A DNA stretch of 64,000 nt from Myxococcales bacterium UBA1203 (GTDB taxonomy: Bacteria; Myxococcota; Myxococcia; Myxococcales; UBA5297). The translations under genes and the position numbers were made by a program. Position 1 is the first letter of the stretch. Each line of letters starts with the position of its first letter. Under the pieces are notes generated by a model. It did no database searches. It was not told the DNA's origin and was given only the letters and a program-made list of their open reading frames with translations. The stretch spans positions 127,521 to 191,520 of the forward strand of contig DBXV01000025.1 in NCBI GenBank assembly GCA_002309695.1. Reading direction: 5' to 3'. Shown piece by piece: positions 18,453 through 26,475 of the stretch.

Positions 18453-19751
18453 ATGAAGTTCCCCGGAAGCCGCAAGAGTAAGCACTATTTTCCTGTCACC
18501 GAGCGCGGACGCATCTCCTTCAAGGAAAGCGCGGCTGATTCGCCGGTTTACATCGTCGGCATCGACCAGCTGCTGGTGGACATCGAGGCGCACGTCGCCG
18601 AGTCGGAGCTGGCCTCTCTGGGGCTCATCAAGGGCCACTCCGCCGTCCTCGACGAACACGCCATCGAGAACATCTACCAGATGCTCAAAGAGGAGAACCG
18701 CATCGACGGTGAGTTCGCCGGCGGCTCCATCGGCAACACGATTCACAACTATTCGGTCCTGGCCGACGACCATTCCGTGCTGCTGGGGACCATCTGCCGG
18801 CAGATCACCGTCGGCGATTACGCGTTCCATTACGTGCGGAACACCAGCTCGCGGGTCGATCTGAACCACCTCTACACAGTCGATGGGCCCATGGGGCGGG
18901 CCATCTGCTTCATCACCGAGGACGGCGAGCGCAGCTTCGCCATCGGCCGCGGCATCATGGATGAGCTGCCGCAGGAGGCCATCGAGGAATCCGTGATTGC
19001 CGGTTCGTCGGCTCTCGTCCTGACGGCCTATCTGCTCCGCAACGAGAGGGCGCCCATCTACGGCGCGACGATGCGCGCCATCGAATACGCCAACAGGCAC
19101 GGCATCCCCGTGGTGCTCTCTCTGGGAACGACCCCCATCGTTCAGGAAAAGCGGGATTTTCTGCGCGAGCTCATTGCCTCGCTCGGCGTGAGCGTCATCG
19201 CCGGCAACTTCGCCGAGGTCTGTGCCCTGACCGGTCAGAATGATCCGCTCCTGGCCGGCAGCGCTGTGCTCGACATCGCCGACCTGCTCCTGCTCACCCG
19301 GGACAAGCAGGGTCTGTATCTCTGCGCGTGGACCGACGAGCAGTACAGGCGGCAGACGCGGGATCCGATCCTTTCCAAGTCAATCCCCGAGTACAACGTT
19401 TACGAATACAGCCGGGCCATGGCCCGCCGGGACTGCAGCACCCCCATCAAAATTTTCTCGCACATCAATCCCTATCTCGGCGGGCCCCAGGTCATCCGCA
19501 ACACCAACGGCGCCGGCGACGCCGCGCTGGCCGCGCTCCTCCACGACATCGCGGCCAATGTTCACCACCGGCAGGCGGCCCCCAGCTCCCCCAAAAACAA
19601 AGCGAACTTCCTGACCTATTCGTCCATCCATCAGGTCTGCAAATACGCCAACCGGGTCAGCTACGAGGTCCTCAGAGGGTCATCGCCGAGGCTGGTCCGG
19701 GGGCTGCCCGAAAAAGAAGACAGTCTGGAAGAGGCCTACTGGGCCTGCTGA
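18453..19751 (+). CDS. gsk: Inosine-guanosine kinase Gsk
   Basis: Gsk phosphorylates guanosine and inosine to GMP and IMP (purine salvage, cytosol). The 432-residue product is strikingly close to the enterobacterial enzyme as I remember it (434 residues): it starts MKFPGSRKSKHYFPV, has VVGIDQ-like IVGIDQLLVDIEA, FAGGSIGNTIHNYSVLADD, VDGPMGR, and the PfkB catalytic motif NTNGAGDAALAALLHDI, whose Asp is the catalytic base. It ends LPEKEDSLEEAYW. The ATG at 18453 is chosen from that N-terminus; an ATG at 18402 would add 17 unrelated residues. GGAG lies 12 bases upstream. The MCP gene follows after 17 bases. Gsk is mainly known from Gammaproteobacteria, so horizontal acquisition is possible. Confidence 0.93.
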   Translation: MKFPGSRKSKHYFPVTERGRISFKESAADSPVYIVGIDQLLVDIEAHVAESELASLGLIKGHSAVLDEHAIENIYQMLKEENRIDGEFAGGSIGNTIHNYSVLADDHSVLLGTICRQITVGDYAFHYVRNTSSRVDLNHLYTVDGPMGRAICFITEDGERSFAIGRGIMDELPQEAIEESVIAGSSALVLTAYLLRNERAPIYGATMRAIEYANRHGIPVVLSLGTTPIVQEKRDFLRELIASLGVSVIAGNFAEVCALTGQNDPLLAGSAVLDIADLLLLTRDKQGLYLCAWTDEQYRRQTRDPILSKSIPEYNVYEYSRAMARRDCSTPIKIFSHINPYLGGPQVIRNTNGAGDAALAALLHDIAANVHHRQAAPSSPKNKANFLTYSSIHQVCKYANRVSYEVLRGSSPRLVRGLPEKEDSLEEAYWAC

Positions 19752-19768
19752 TTCGCCGAGGTTGAGAC

Positions 19769-21148
19769 ATGCCTGCACCCCAGAGGGAAACCACGGGAAC
19801 TGAGACGCTCCTCTCCTCCGTCGGGCACACTGCCTCGCAGCGGCGTCAGCTTTCCGAACGGCGCAGGTCCATGGCCGTGCGCATCTCGATTCGGACAAAA
19901 ATCGCGGCCGGAACCTCGCTGCTTGGAGCCGTTCTCTTCGGCATCAGCCGGCTGATTGGCACGGCCGAACTGCCTGCCGTCCCCGCCATCGCTCTGGAAC
20001 TGGCCCTGATGGTCGGCCTGGCCGCGCTCTGGGGGGCAATTCTGCTGTCAGCCTTCGCCCGCATCCGCCGCATCGATCAGCTGAGCCGGGCCGCCATGGA
20101 AATCAGCAAAGGCGACCTCTCCAAGCCAGCCCCCTTCGTGCCATCCACCGACAGCTTCGGCCACGACGAGATCGACGACCTGGCCCTGTCCATCGCCCAC
20201 ATGCAGGAAAATCTGCGGGAACTGGTGGGGCACGTTCAGAAGACCGCGCAAAGCGTCGCGGGCAGCGCGGACGAGCTCCAGCAGGCCGCCGAAAACGTGG
20301 GAACGGCGACGGACGAGGTGGCCGGCTCCATGCGCGAAATCAACAAGGGCGTCGGCGATCAGGACCGCCTCGTCGGCCGCGCATCCGATGTCATTGGGGG
20401 CATGGCCGACTCCATTCAGCGCGCTTCCGTCCAGGCATCCGAGGCCGCCCGCGTGGCGGCCGATACTTCCGACTCTGCCCGCCTCTCCGGGGGCACCGCC
20501 GCGCTCGCCGGTGAAAAAATCAAAAAAGTCTTTGCCCGCATCGAGCAGGCCAGCAGCGGCGTTTTCGCACTGGACGACAAAATCCACGAGGTCTCCACCA
20601 TCGTCGATGCCATCACGCATCTCGCCCAGCAGACGAACCTTCTGGCGCTGAACGCCACCATCGAGGCTGCCAGAGCCGGTGAGTCCGGCAGAGGTTTTTC
20701 CGTGGTTGCCGAGGAAGTCAGGAAGCTGGCTGACAACTCGGCGGCGGCGGCGGAGCAGATTTCCCTTCTGGCGCGGGAAATCGCCGCACAGGCGCAGACC
20801 GTCGTTTCGGCCATGACCGAAAGCACCGACGACCTGGGCGGCGGCCGCGAGGACGTCAACACCATCATCCGCGCGCTGGGGACCATCGCTCAGTCCGCCA
20901 AGGACGCTGAGAGCCGCGTCCGCTCCATTTCGGAATTTACCAGCGACCAGCTGGAAGGCTCCGCGCAGATGGTCCAGGCCATCCGCGACCTGTCCAAAGT
21001 CGCCCGGGCCAACGCGGATTCCACTTCCACGGTACACACGGTCATCGAGGAGCAGACGCGGGCAGTGGACAGACTGAACGGAGCCGCACAGGAACTGACG
21101 AATCTGTCCATCGAGCTCCAGGTGCTCGTCCGCCGGTTCAAGCTCTAG
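19769..21148 (+). CDS. Methyl-accepting chemotaxis protein without a ligand-binding domain
   Basis: A 459-residue chemoreceptor. Two closely spaced hydrophobic helices (about 42-62 and 70-95) leave almost no periplasmic loop. A HAMP-like segment follows (about 96-150; ARIRRIDQLSRAAMEISKGD), then the methyl-accepting signalling coiled coil (about 155-440). Its hairpin tip is the conserved ITHLAQQTNLLALNATIEA.. ARAGE..GRGFSVVAEEVRKLA, which contacts CheA/CheW. With no sensor domain it probably reads membrane or cytoplasmic state, or works with another protein. SD GAGG lies seven bases before the ATG. It is probably cotranscribed with gsk. No che genes are in the window. Confidence 0.92.
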   Translation: MPAPQRETTGTETLLSSVGHTASQRRQLSERRRSMAVRISIRTKIAAGTSLLGAVLFGISRLIGTAELPAVPAIALELALMVGLAALWGAILLSAFARIRRIDQLSRAAMEISKGDLSKPAPFVPSTDSFGHDEIDDLALSIAHMQENLRELVGHVQKTAQSVAGSADELQQAAENVGTATDEVAGSMREINKGVGDQDRLVGRASDVIGGMADSIQRASVQASEAARVAADTSDSARLSGGTAALAGEKIKKVFARIEQASSGVFALDDKIHEVSTIVDAITHLAQQTNLLALNATIEAARAGESGRGFSVVAEEVRKLADNSAAAAEQISLLAREIAAQAQTVVSAMTESTDDLGGGREDVNTIIRALGTIAQSAKDAESRVRSISEFTSDQLEGSAQMVQAIRDLSKVARANADSTSTVHTVIEEQTRAVDRLNGAAQELTNLSIELQVLVRRFKL

Positions 21149-21184
21149 CCGCGCATTCCTCTCCCTGCCGCCTTCAGGACGCCG

Positions 21185-21214
21185 CCCGCGCCGATTCATG
21201 GCCCCAGGCGCGGG
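21185..21214 (+). other. GC-rich hairpin in the MCP-TonB receptor gap
   Basis: Perfect 8-bp stem (21185-21192 with 21207-21214), 14-base loop, no T-run. The 211-base gap otherwise shows nothing clear. It could be a weak terminator after the MCP gene or an mRNA-stability element. Confidence 0.4.
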
Positions 21215-21359
21215 ACGCATGGGCGCATCAAACGGAAACAATCTCTGACAGGCGTCTCTTTTGGGGGCAGACTCGGCCGCTTGCCGCGCTTTCCTGACAT
21301 TCATTCAGCCCCGACCTTTCCGGCTGCCCCACAGGCGTCCTCAGCCAAGCGAAAAGACC

Positions 21360-24290
21360 ATGAGAACCCACCTGATCCAGAAAAGACTTTACCTGGCGGT
21401 CCTGCTGGCCTGCGCCGCGTTCGTGCTTCTGCCGGGCGCCGCCCTCGCCCAAAACATCAGCCTTGCCTTCTCGCCGCCGAAGAGCGTCGAGGCCGGCAGC
21501 AGCTGGGACATCTCCGGCAGCGTCATCGGCGCGGAGGACATGGCCAGCGCCCAGTGCCGATACAGGACGGAGGCGACCGGCAAGTGGGAACAGGTCTCCA
21601 TGGTCCTCGAATACGACGACTTTTTCCGAGCCCGCGTTCCCGGCAAAGACATCGTTCCGCCCGTCATCGAATTTTACTGCATCGCCAAGGACTACTTCGG
21701 CGGCCGCTACGACATTCTGGGTTCAGCCAATTCCCCCGAGCGCCTGAAGGTGACCGAAGCCTCCAAAACGAAGCCGGCACCTGCGGCGCCCAAAGCACCG
21801 GCCGCATCAGACGAAACTTCCGATGAGCCGGGCATGACTCCGGATGAGGCCTTCGATTCGGCGGACGATGAAAACAGCGGGGCCGGTGATGACGATTTCG
21901 CCGCCGAGGCTGCCCGCTCTGCCCGCAAAGCCATGGCCGACGGCGGCAAAAGCGCTGACGAAAATTCCGCGCAGCCGATGGAAATCGTCCCCTCTGAGCC
22001 CACGGGTTCGGATGACGGCATTCAGTCGTCCTTTGGGCATCGGTCGGCCCAGGGTCCCAGGGTTCAGGAATTTCCTGCGCAGGATCTGGCCGCGGGGGAG
22101 ACGCCTGCCGATGATGAAGCCGGGGGAGTGACCCCGCCCAGTTCCGAACTGTCGTCCTCCAAGAACATCCGCACCAAAACGCAGCGGACGGTCGCGGATT
22201 TCTCGCCGGAGGAGCCTGCCACGCTCTACGGCGCCGAAGACGTCGTGAGCATTGCCTCCAACAAATCGGAGACCGTGACCCTGGCCCCCGCCATCGCCAG
22301 CGGCGTTTCGGAAGACCAGATGCGCGACATCGGCCTGCTGACGCTTCCCGACGTTCTCAAAACCATCCCCGGCATGGAGACGTCGCGCGATGTCCAGGGC
22401 TTCCACCGGGTGGCCATCCGGGGAATCTTCGACGACGCGGCCCTGCTCGTCATGTACGACGGGCACCGGCTCAACAATGCCTACGACTCCAAGGCCATGC
22501 TCAACCTCTCCACGGAGAATCTTGAGCAGGTCGAAGTGCTGCGCGGTCCCGGCTCCGCTCTTCACGGCTCCGGCGCAACCCTGGGCACCATCAACCTGCT
22601 GCCCAAGCGCCGGACGGGCATCCACGCCTCGGCCATGGGCGGCCTTCAGGGCACCGCTGAGGCGCATTTCTCGGGCGGCGTCCGTTTTGGCCAGAGCAAC
22701 TGGTATCTCTACGGAGACGCCAGCTACCGGCGGACGGACGGCTATCGGGAGGAGATCACGCAGGACACGGCCTCGGAGACCATGGAGAAAGCCGGCAAAA
22801 AAGACTCCGAGGAGCCTGCCGGCATCACCGATGACCACGGCCAGTGGGTCAACGCCGGGCTGGAACTTCGGCGAAGCAGGGCCGGCGGCGGCACGACCCG
22901 CGCCTTTGCCCGCGTGCTTTATGAGGACCGCGGTGCGCTCGTCGGCCTCTACGACATAGTGGGAACGGACTCAGAGCTCTCCTGGCTCGCCATTCTGGCA
23001 GATGTGACCCACTTCCAGCCCTTCTCCATCGGCAATCTGAATCTCAGACTCTTCTTCGATCACCAGTCGGTGGACAGGCGCTTTCAGGTCGCCCCCAAAG
23101 GCTATCCGATCGGCGGCACCTTTGCCGACGCCGGCCTGTTTGAAGAGACGAAGCACACGACCCAGAGCTTCGGCTTTGACGCTTCGATGGACTTCAAGCT
23201 GGGCAAGACCAACCGGCTGACGGCCGGCATCACCGGCGAGATGCAGCGGCTTCCCAGCTACGAATACACGCACAACACCAAAGACGGCGGCGAGATGGTG
23301 CCGGCCTTCGAGGCGCCGCTGCAGAGCTATTCCGAAATCAGAAGCCGCCTGGTGGGCGCCGTCCTGCTTCAGGACTTCTGGCAGATACACCCCACGTTCT
23401 CGCTGACGCTCGGTCTGCGCCTCGATGTCACTCAGCTTCCGAAGGCCGCGGAAATTGGCGAACAAGTTGTCCCCGACGGCACGAGATTCGTCCCCAGCAT
23501 CAATCCCAGAATCGGCCTGGTGTGGTCGCCGGCCGCCAACTGGACTTTGAAGCTCCTCTACGGCCGCGCCTTCCGCGCGCCGACCATGCAGGAACTGTCC
23601 GATCAGATAACCGACAACTCGCTCACTCAGGGGCGAAACGAAGGAAATCCCGCGCTGCGTCCGGCCACCATCGACACAGTGGAAGCCAGCGTCGAAACGA
23701 CGCTTTCCGTCGGGCTCAGCCGACTGCGCATCCGGGCCAACGGCTTCTTCAACCACCTGTCTGACGCCATCATGGCCGTGGACGAGACGGGCAACGTCAG
23801 CCCTCTCGAAAATCGGGAATTTGGCGTCCGCGTCTTCGGTGCCGAGGGCGAACTTCGGTTCGAGTTTACGGGCAGCCGCGCCTACACCTTCGTCAACTGC
23901 TCGTGGTTCAGGGCGGAGGACCTGGGTGTCACCGATGGCCTCCAGTATCTGACCAACGTGCCTCAGCTGCGCTTCAACTGGGCCGCCATGCTGCCCATCG
24001 GCCCCTATCTGAACTTCTCGCTGCTCGCCCAGTATGGCGCCGAGCGGCGGAACAACACGCGCAGCGTCCTGGAGGCCCAGCGCTCCTACAAAATCCCGCC
24101 CTACATCATCGTGGGCGCCCAGCTCTCGACGCAGCGGCTGGCCAATCTGGTGGAATTCGCTCTGACGGCCAAAAACGTCTTCAACTTCAAAACCTTCGAC
24201 GAGGTGCCGCGGCCTGACAGCGGGCGCATGCCCGGACTGCTTCCCCGCGAAGGATTCAGCGCTTACCTGACCGCCAGGTTCTTCTACTGA
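21360..24290 (+). CDS. TonB-dependent outer-membrane receptor with long N-terminal extension
   Basis: A 976-residue receptor. The signal peptide covers about 1-31 (ends GAALAQN). Residues 32-115 look like a small beta domain, and 120-280 are a Pro/Asp/Glu/Ala-rich low-complexity linker. The plug domain follows at about 285-420 (LPDVLKTIPGMETS, VAIRGIFDDAALLVMYDGHRLN, LENLEQVEV-type ENLEQVEVLRGPGSALHGSGA), then a 22-strand-type barrel (about 430-976; RAPTMQELSD, GNPALRP) ending in AYLTARFFY with a terminal aromatic residue. Such receptors import siderophores, cobalamin, glycans or nucleic-acid derivatives using TonB energy. I cannot assign the substrate. The ATG at 21360 starts the signal peptide; its SD is weak. 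A terminator follows. Neighbours gsk and the nucleotidase-domain lipoprotein hint at nucleosides (inference). Confidence 0.92.
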   Translation: MRTHLIQKRLYLAVLLACAAFVLLPGAALAQNISLAFSPPKSVEAGSSWDISGSVIGAEDMASAQCRYRTEATGKWEQVSMVLEYDDFFRARVPGKDIVPPVIEFYCIAKDYFGGRYDILGSANSPERLKVTEASKTKPAPAAPKAPAASDETSDEPGMTPDEAFDSADDENSGAGDDDFAAEAARSARKAMADGGKSADENSAQPMEIVPSEPTGSDDGIQSSFGHRSAQGPRVQEFPAQDLAAGETPADDEAGGVTPPSSELSSSKNIRTKTQRTVADFSPEEPATLYGAEDVVSIASNKSETVTLAPAIASGVSEDQMRDIGLLTLPDVLKTIPGMETSRDVQGFHRVAIRGIFDDAALLVMYDGHRLNNAYDSKAMLNLSTENLEQVEVLRGPGSALHGSGATLGTINLLPKRRTGIHASAMGGLQGTAEAHFSGGVRFGQSNWYLYGDASYRRTDGYREEITQDTASETMEKAGKKDSEEPAGITDDHGQWVNAGLELRRSRAGGGTTRAFARVLYEDRGALVGLYDIVGTDSELSWLAILADVTHFQPFSIGNLNLRLFFDHQSVDRRFQVAPKGYPIGGTFADAGLFEETKHTTQSFGFDASMDFKLGKTNRLTAGITGEMQRLPSYEYTHNTKDGGEMVPAFEAPLQSYSEIRSRLVGAVLLQDFWQIHPTFSLTLGLRLDVTQLPKAAEIGEQVVPDGTRFVPSINPRIGLVWSPAANWTLKLLYGRAFRAPTMQELSDQITDNSLTQGRNEGNPALRPATIDTVEASVETTLSVGLSRLRIRANGFFNHLSDAIMAVDETGNVSPLENREFGVRVFGAEGELRFEFTGSRAYTFVNCSWFRAEDLGVTDGLQYLTNVPQLRFNWAAMLPIGPYLNFSLLAQYGAERRNNTRSVLEAQRSYKIPPYIIVGAQLSTQRLANLVEFALTAKNVFNFKTFDEVPRPDSGRMPGLLPREGFSAYLTARFFY

Positions 24291-24302
24291 CCACTTCTCA
24301 CC

Positions 24303-24339
24303 GGGACGCCCCCTCAAAGCGCGGCGTCCCGATGTTTTT
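24303..24339 (+). terminator. Intrinsic terminator after TonB receptor gene
   Basis: Perfect 8-bp GC-rich hairpin, 24303-24310 with 24323-24330, followed by GATGTTTTTC. Confidence 0.8.
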
Positions 24340-24397
24340 CACAAGGTCCGGATGCCGAAGTCCGGGCCTTTTCCACTGCCCAAGCCGAGGCGGACGG

Positions 24398-25285
24398 ATG
24401 CATTCCATGAAAACAATTAAGGCCATCTTCCTGAGCATTTCGGCGGCCGCGGCCGCGGCCCTTGCCATCGCCTCCCAGACGAGCTGCGTGGTTTATAACG
24501 ATGAATGCACGCGCTTCGTGGAAGACCCCGACGGCATCGCCTTTTATCTGGACGGCAGCGTGAACATCTCGCGAAACGAGGTGCGCGTCCGGGACAACCC
24601 CGTGGGAGAGGCCGTGGCCGACGCCTATTACAACGCCTTCAACAACGGGGATCAGAGGGCCAGCGCGGCCATCGTGAATGGAGGGGCCATTCGCGAGGAC
24701 GGACAGTGCGAGTCCATTGCGGTCCTGAAAGCGGGGGTCATCAAACGCAAAACCCTTCGGGACATTCTGCCGTTTGACAATCGCCTGACGCTGTCGCGCG
24801 TCACTTACGCGTCGCTCAAACAAATCCTTGAGCACGGCATCGCCGGCCACTCCGTCGTCGATTCCAAGGGCTCCTACCTGCAGGTGGCGGGGCTCAAGGT
24901 GACGGTCGATTGCAGCAGACAGGGCGAGGAAATGAACGAGGGCAAGATCATCACAGAGGGCGACCGCGTCACGTCCATCCGCATCCGGATTCCTGACTGC
25001 ACCGCCTCCAATGAAGATGCCTGCTACGGCCCCAACATCCTGCCCCTCTCTCCCCAGTCATCAGGGACCATCATTTACCTGGCGGCAGAGGACTTCATAT
25101 CCGGAGGGGGCGACTATTTCCGGCCCGATTGGTTCGGGGACGACAAGACGGTGGCGACGAACTACGCCTTTGAAATCGTGGCCAAGTATCTCGCCTCGAC
25201 CTTTACGAAGGACTCCCCCATGCACCACATCCCTGAAGAAAGGGTGACGCTGCAGAACTGCGAGGCAGTCAACCTGACAGAATGA
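24398..25285 (+). CDS. 5'-nucleotidase C-terminal-domain protein, exported, catalytic domain absent
   Basis: A 295-residue exported protein. An Ala-rich signal sequence (about 4-26) ends in QTSC; the -3 position is not canonical for a lipobox, so lipidation is uncertain. The rest matches the 5'-nucleotidase C-terminal substrate-binding domain (PF02872 from memory): NPVGEAVADAYYNA, AAIVNGGAIRED, RDILPFDNRLTLSRVTYASLKQILEHGI, LQVAGLKVTVD, YLAAEDFISGGGDYF. The N-terminal metallophosphatase domain that carries the metal site in UshA-type enzymes is missing, so hydrolysis alone is unlikely. It may bind nucleosides or nucleotides. The ATG at 24398 has GAGG seven bases upstream; an ATG at 24407 is also possible. 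Confidence 0.8.
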   Translation: MHSMKTIKAIFLSISAAAAAALAIASQTSCVVYNDECTRFVEDPDGIAFYLDGSVNISRNEVRVRDNPVGEAVADAYYNAFNNGDQRASAAIVNGGAIREDGQCESIAVLKAGVIKRKTLRDILPFDNRLTLSRVTYASLKQILEHGIAGHSVVDSKGSYLQVAGLKVTVDCSRQGEEMNEGKIITEGDRVTSIRIRIPDCTASNEDACYGPNILPLSPQSSGTIIYLAAEDFISGGGDYFRPDWFGDDKTVATNYAFEIVAKYLASTFTKDSPMHHIPEERVTLQNCEAVNLTE

Positions 25286-25292
25286 AATAACT

Positions 25293-25338
25293 GAAAATCA
25301 GGTGCGAATCGCCGGCCGTCTTGGCGCATCTGATTTTC
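25293..25338 (+). other. Long hairpin just after the nucleotidase-domain gene
   Basis: A 14-bp stem with one G-U pair (25293-25306 with 25325-25338) and an 18-base loop, starting eight bases after the stop codon. There is no T-run, so it may be a 3' stabilising structure rather than a terminator. Confidence 0.5.
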
Positions 25339-25355
25339 CGCAGTCATTCACCGGA

Positions 25356-25395
25356 GCCCGCCGCATCGCGTGTCGAAACGGCGGGCGTTTCGTTT
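25356..25395 (+). terminator. Terminator-like hairpin upstream of aqpZ
   Basis: Perfect 8-bp GC-rich stem, 25356-25363 with 25379-25386, followed by GTTTCGTTT. It probably ends the upstream transcript. Confidence 0.6.
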
Positions 25396-25442
25396 CCAAA
25401 AAGCCGCTTTCCCGCGGCCCTCTCCACGAAAGGATTTCTCCA

Positions 25443-26234
25443 ATGACTCTGCTCAAACGCTCCATCGCCGAAGCCATCGGCACCCTCTGGCTCGTTCTGG
25501 GCGGCTGCGGCGCGGCTGTCCTCGCCTGCGGCGTTCCCAACAACGGAATCCACTATGTGGGCGTCGCTCTGGCCTTCGGCCTCACCGTCCTGACCATGGC
25601 CTTCGCCATCGGCCACATTTCCGGCTGCCACCTCAATCCGGCTGTCACGCTGGGCCTCTGCGCCGGCGGCCGCTTCGCGTGGAAGGAATCGTGGGCCTAC
25701 ATCGTCGCGCAAATCATCGGCGGCATCATCGGCGCAGCCATCATCTTCGCCATCTGGCACCCGGAAATGACCGGTGCTGTGGGCAACTTCGCCACCAACG
25801 GCTGGTCCGACGCGCTCAACGCTGACGGTCTGAACGCCTTCGGCGGCAAGGCCGTCGGGATGGGCAGCGCATTCATCACCGAGCTGGCCATGACCGCCAT
25901 CTTCCTCTTCGTCATCATGGGCGCCACCGACCGCCGCGCGCCCGCCGGTTTTGGCCCCATCGCCATCGGCCTCTGCCTGACGCTGATTCACCTCATCAGC
26001 ATCCCCGTGACCAACACCTCCGTGAACCCCGCCCGCTCCATCGCCATGGCGGTCTTCAACGGTGGCCAGTCCCTCACCCAGCTGTGGCTGTTCATCGTCG
26101 CCCCCATCGCCGGCGGCATCATCGGCGCCCTGGCCTACAAGCTGACGGCCTGCGACGGCTGCTGCTGCAAGTGCGGCAAGAAAGACGCTGCTCCGGCAGA
26201 GGCTCCCAAAGCGGAAGAGTCTCCCAAGGCGTAA
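25443..26234 (+). CDS. aqpZ: Aquaporin Z-type water channel with Cys-rich tail
   Basis: A 263-residue inner-membrane water channel of the MIP family with six TM helices and two half-helices carrying HLNPAVT and VNPARS. The block LIHLISIPVTNTSVNPARS matches AqpZ almost exactly and supplies the His, Thr and Arg of the narrow water-selective filter, so water rather than glycerol is expected. The ATG at 25443 has AAGGA eight bases upstream; further in-frame upstream sequence is not protein-like. Unusual is the cytoplasmic tail after the last helix: CDGCCCKCGKK followed by an Ala/Pro/Glu/Lys stretch, with five Cys within eight residues, a possible metal- or redox-sensitive element. The gene has its own terminator. 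Confidence 0.95.
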   Translation: MTLLKRSIAEAIGTLWLVLGGCGAAVLACGVPNNGIHYVGVALAFGLTVLTMAFAIGHISGCHLNPAVTLGLCAGGRFAWKESWAYIVAQIIGGIIGAAIIFAIWHPEMTGAVGNFATNGWSDALNADGLNAFGGKAVGMGSAFITELAMTAIFLFVIMGATDRRAPAGFGPIAIGLCLTLIHLISIPVTNTSVNPARSIAMAVFNGGQSLTQLWLFIVAPIAGGIIGALAYKLTACDGCCCKCGKKDAAPAEAPKAEESPKA

Positions 26235-26270
26235 TTTTCCAACGCCGATGTTTTTCTGCCGTAAATTTCA

Positions 26271-26309
26271 AAAGCCGTCCCTCACTCGAATCCGGGGGAC
26301 GGCTTTTTT
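26271..26309 (+). terminator. Intrinsic terminator after aqpZ
   Basis: Long hairpin (AAAGCCGTCCC arm at 26271-26281, complementary arm about 26295-26305) followed by a T-run. Confidence 0.9.
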
Positions 26310-26475
26310 GATATTTTGATGTGCTGATCTGCCCGGAAACGGACAAATGTCGGACGGCACAAACAAAATAAGCGGTGCTACAATCCGACAAAATTTCAGC
26401 GGTCCTGAGGGGAGACCGCGCATCCGGCTGCGCATAACGGCCATTCACAAACGGCCAACCACACGGAGGCAAGCC

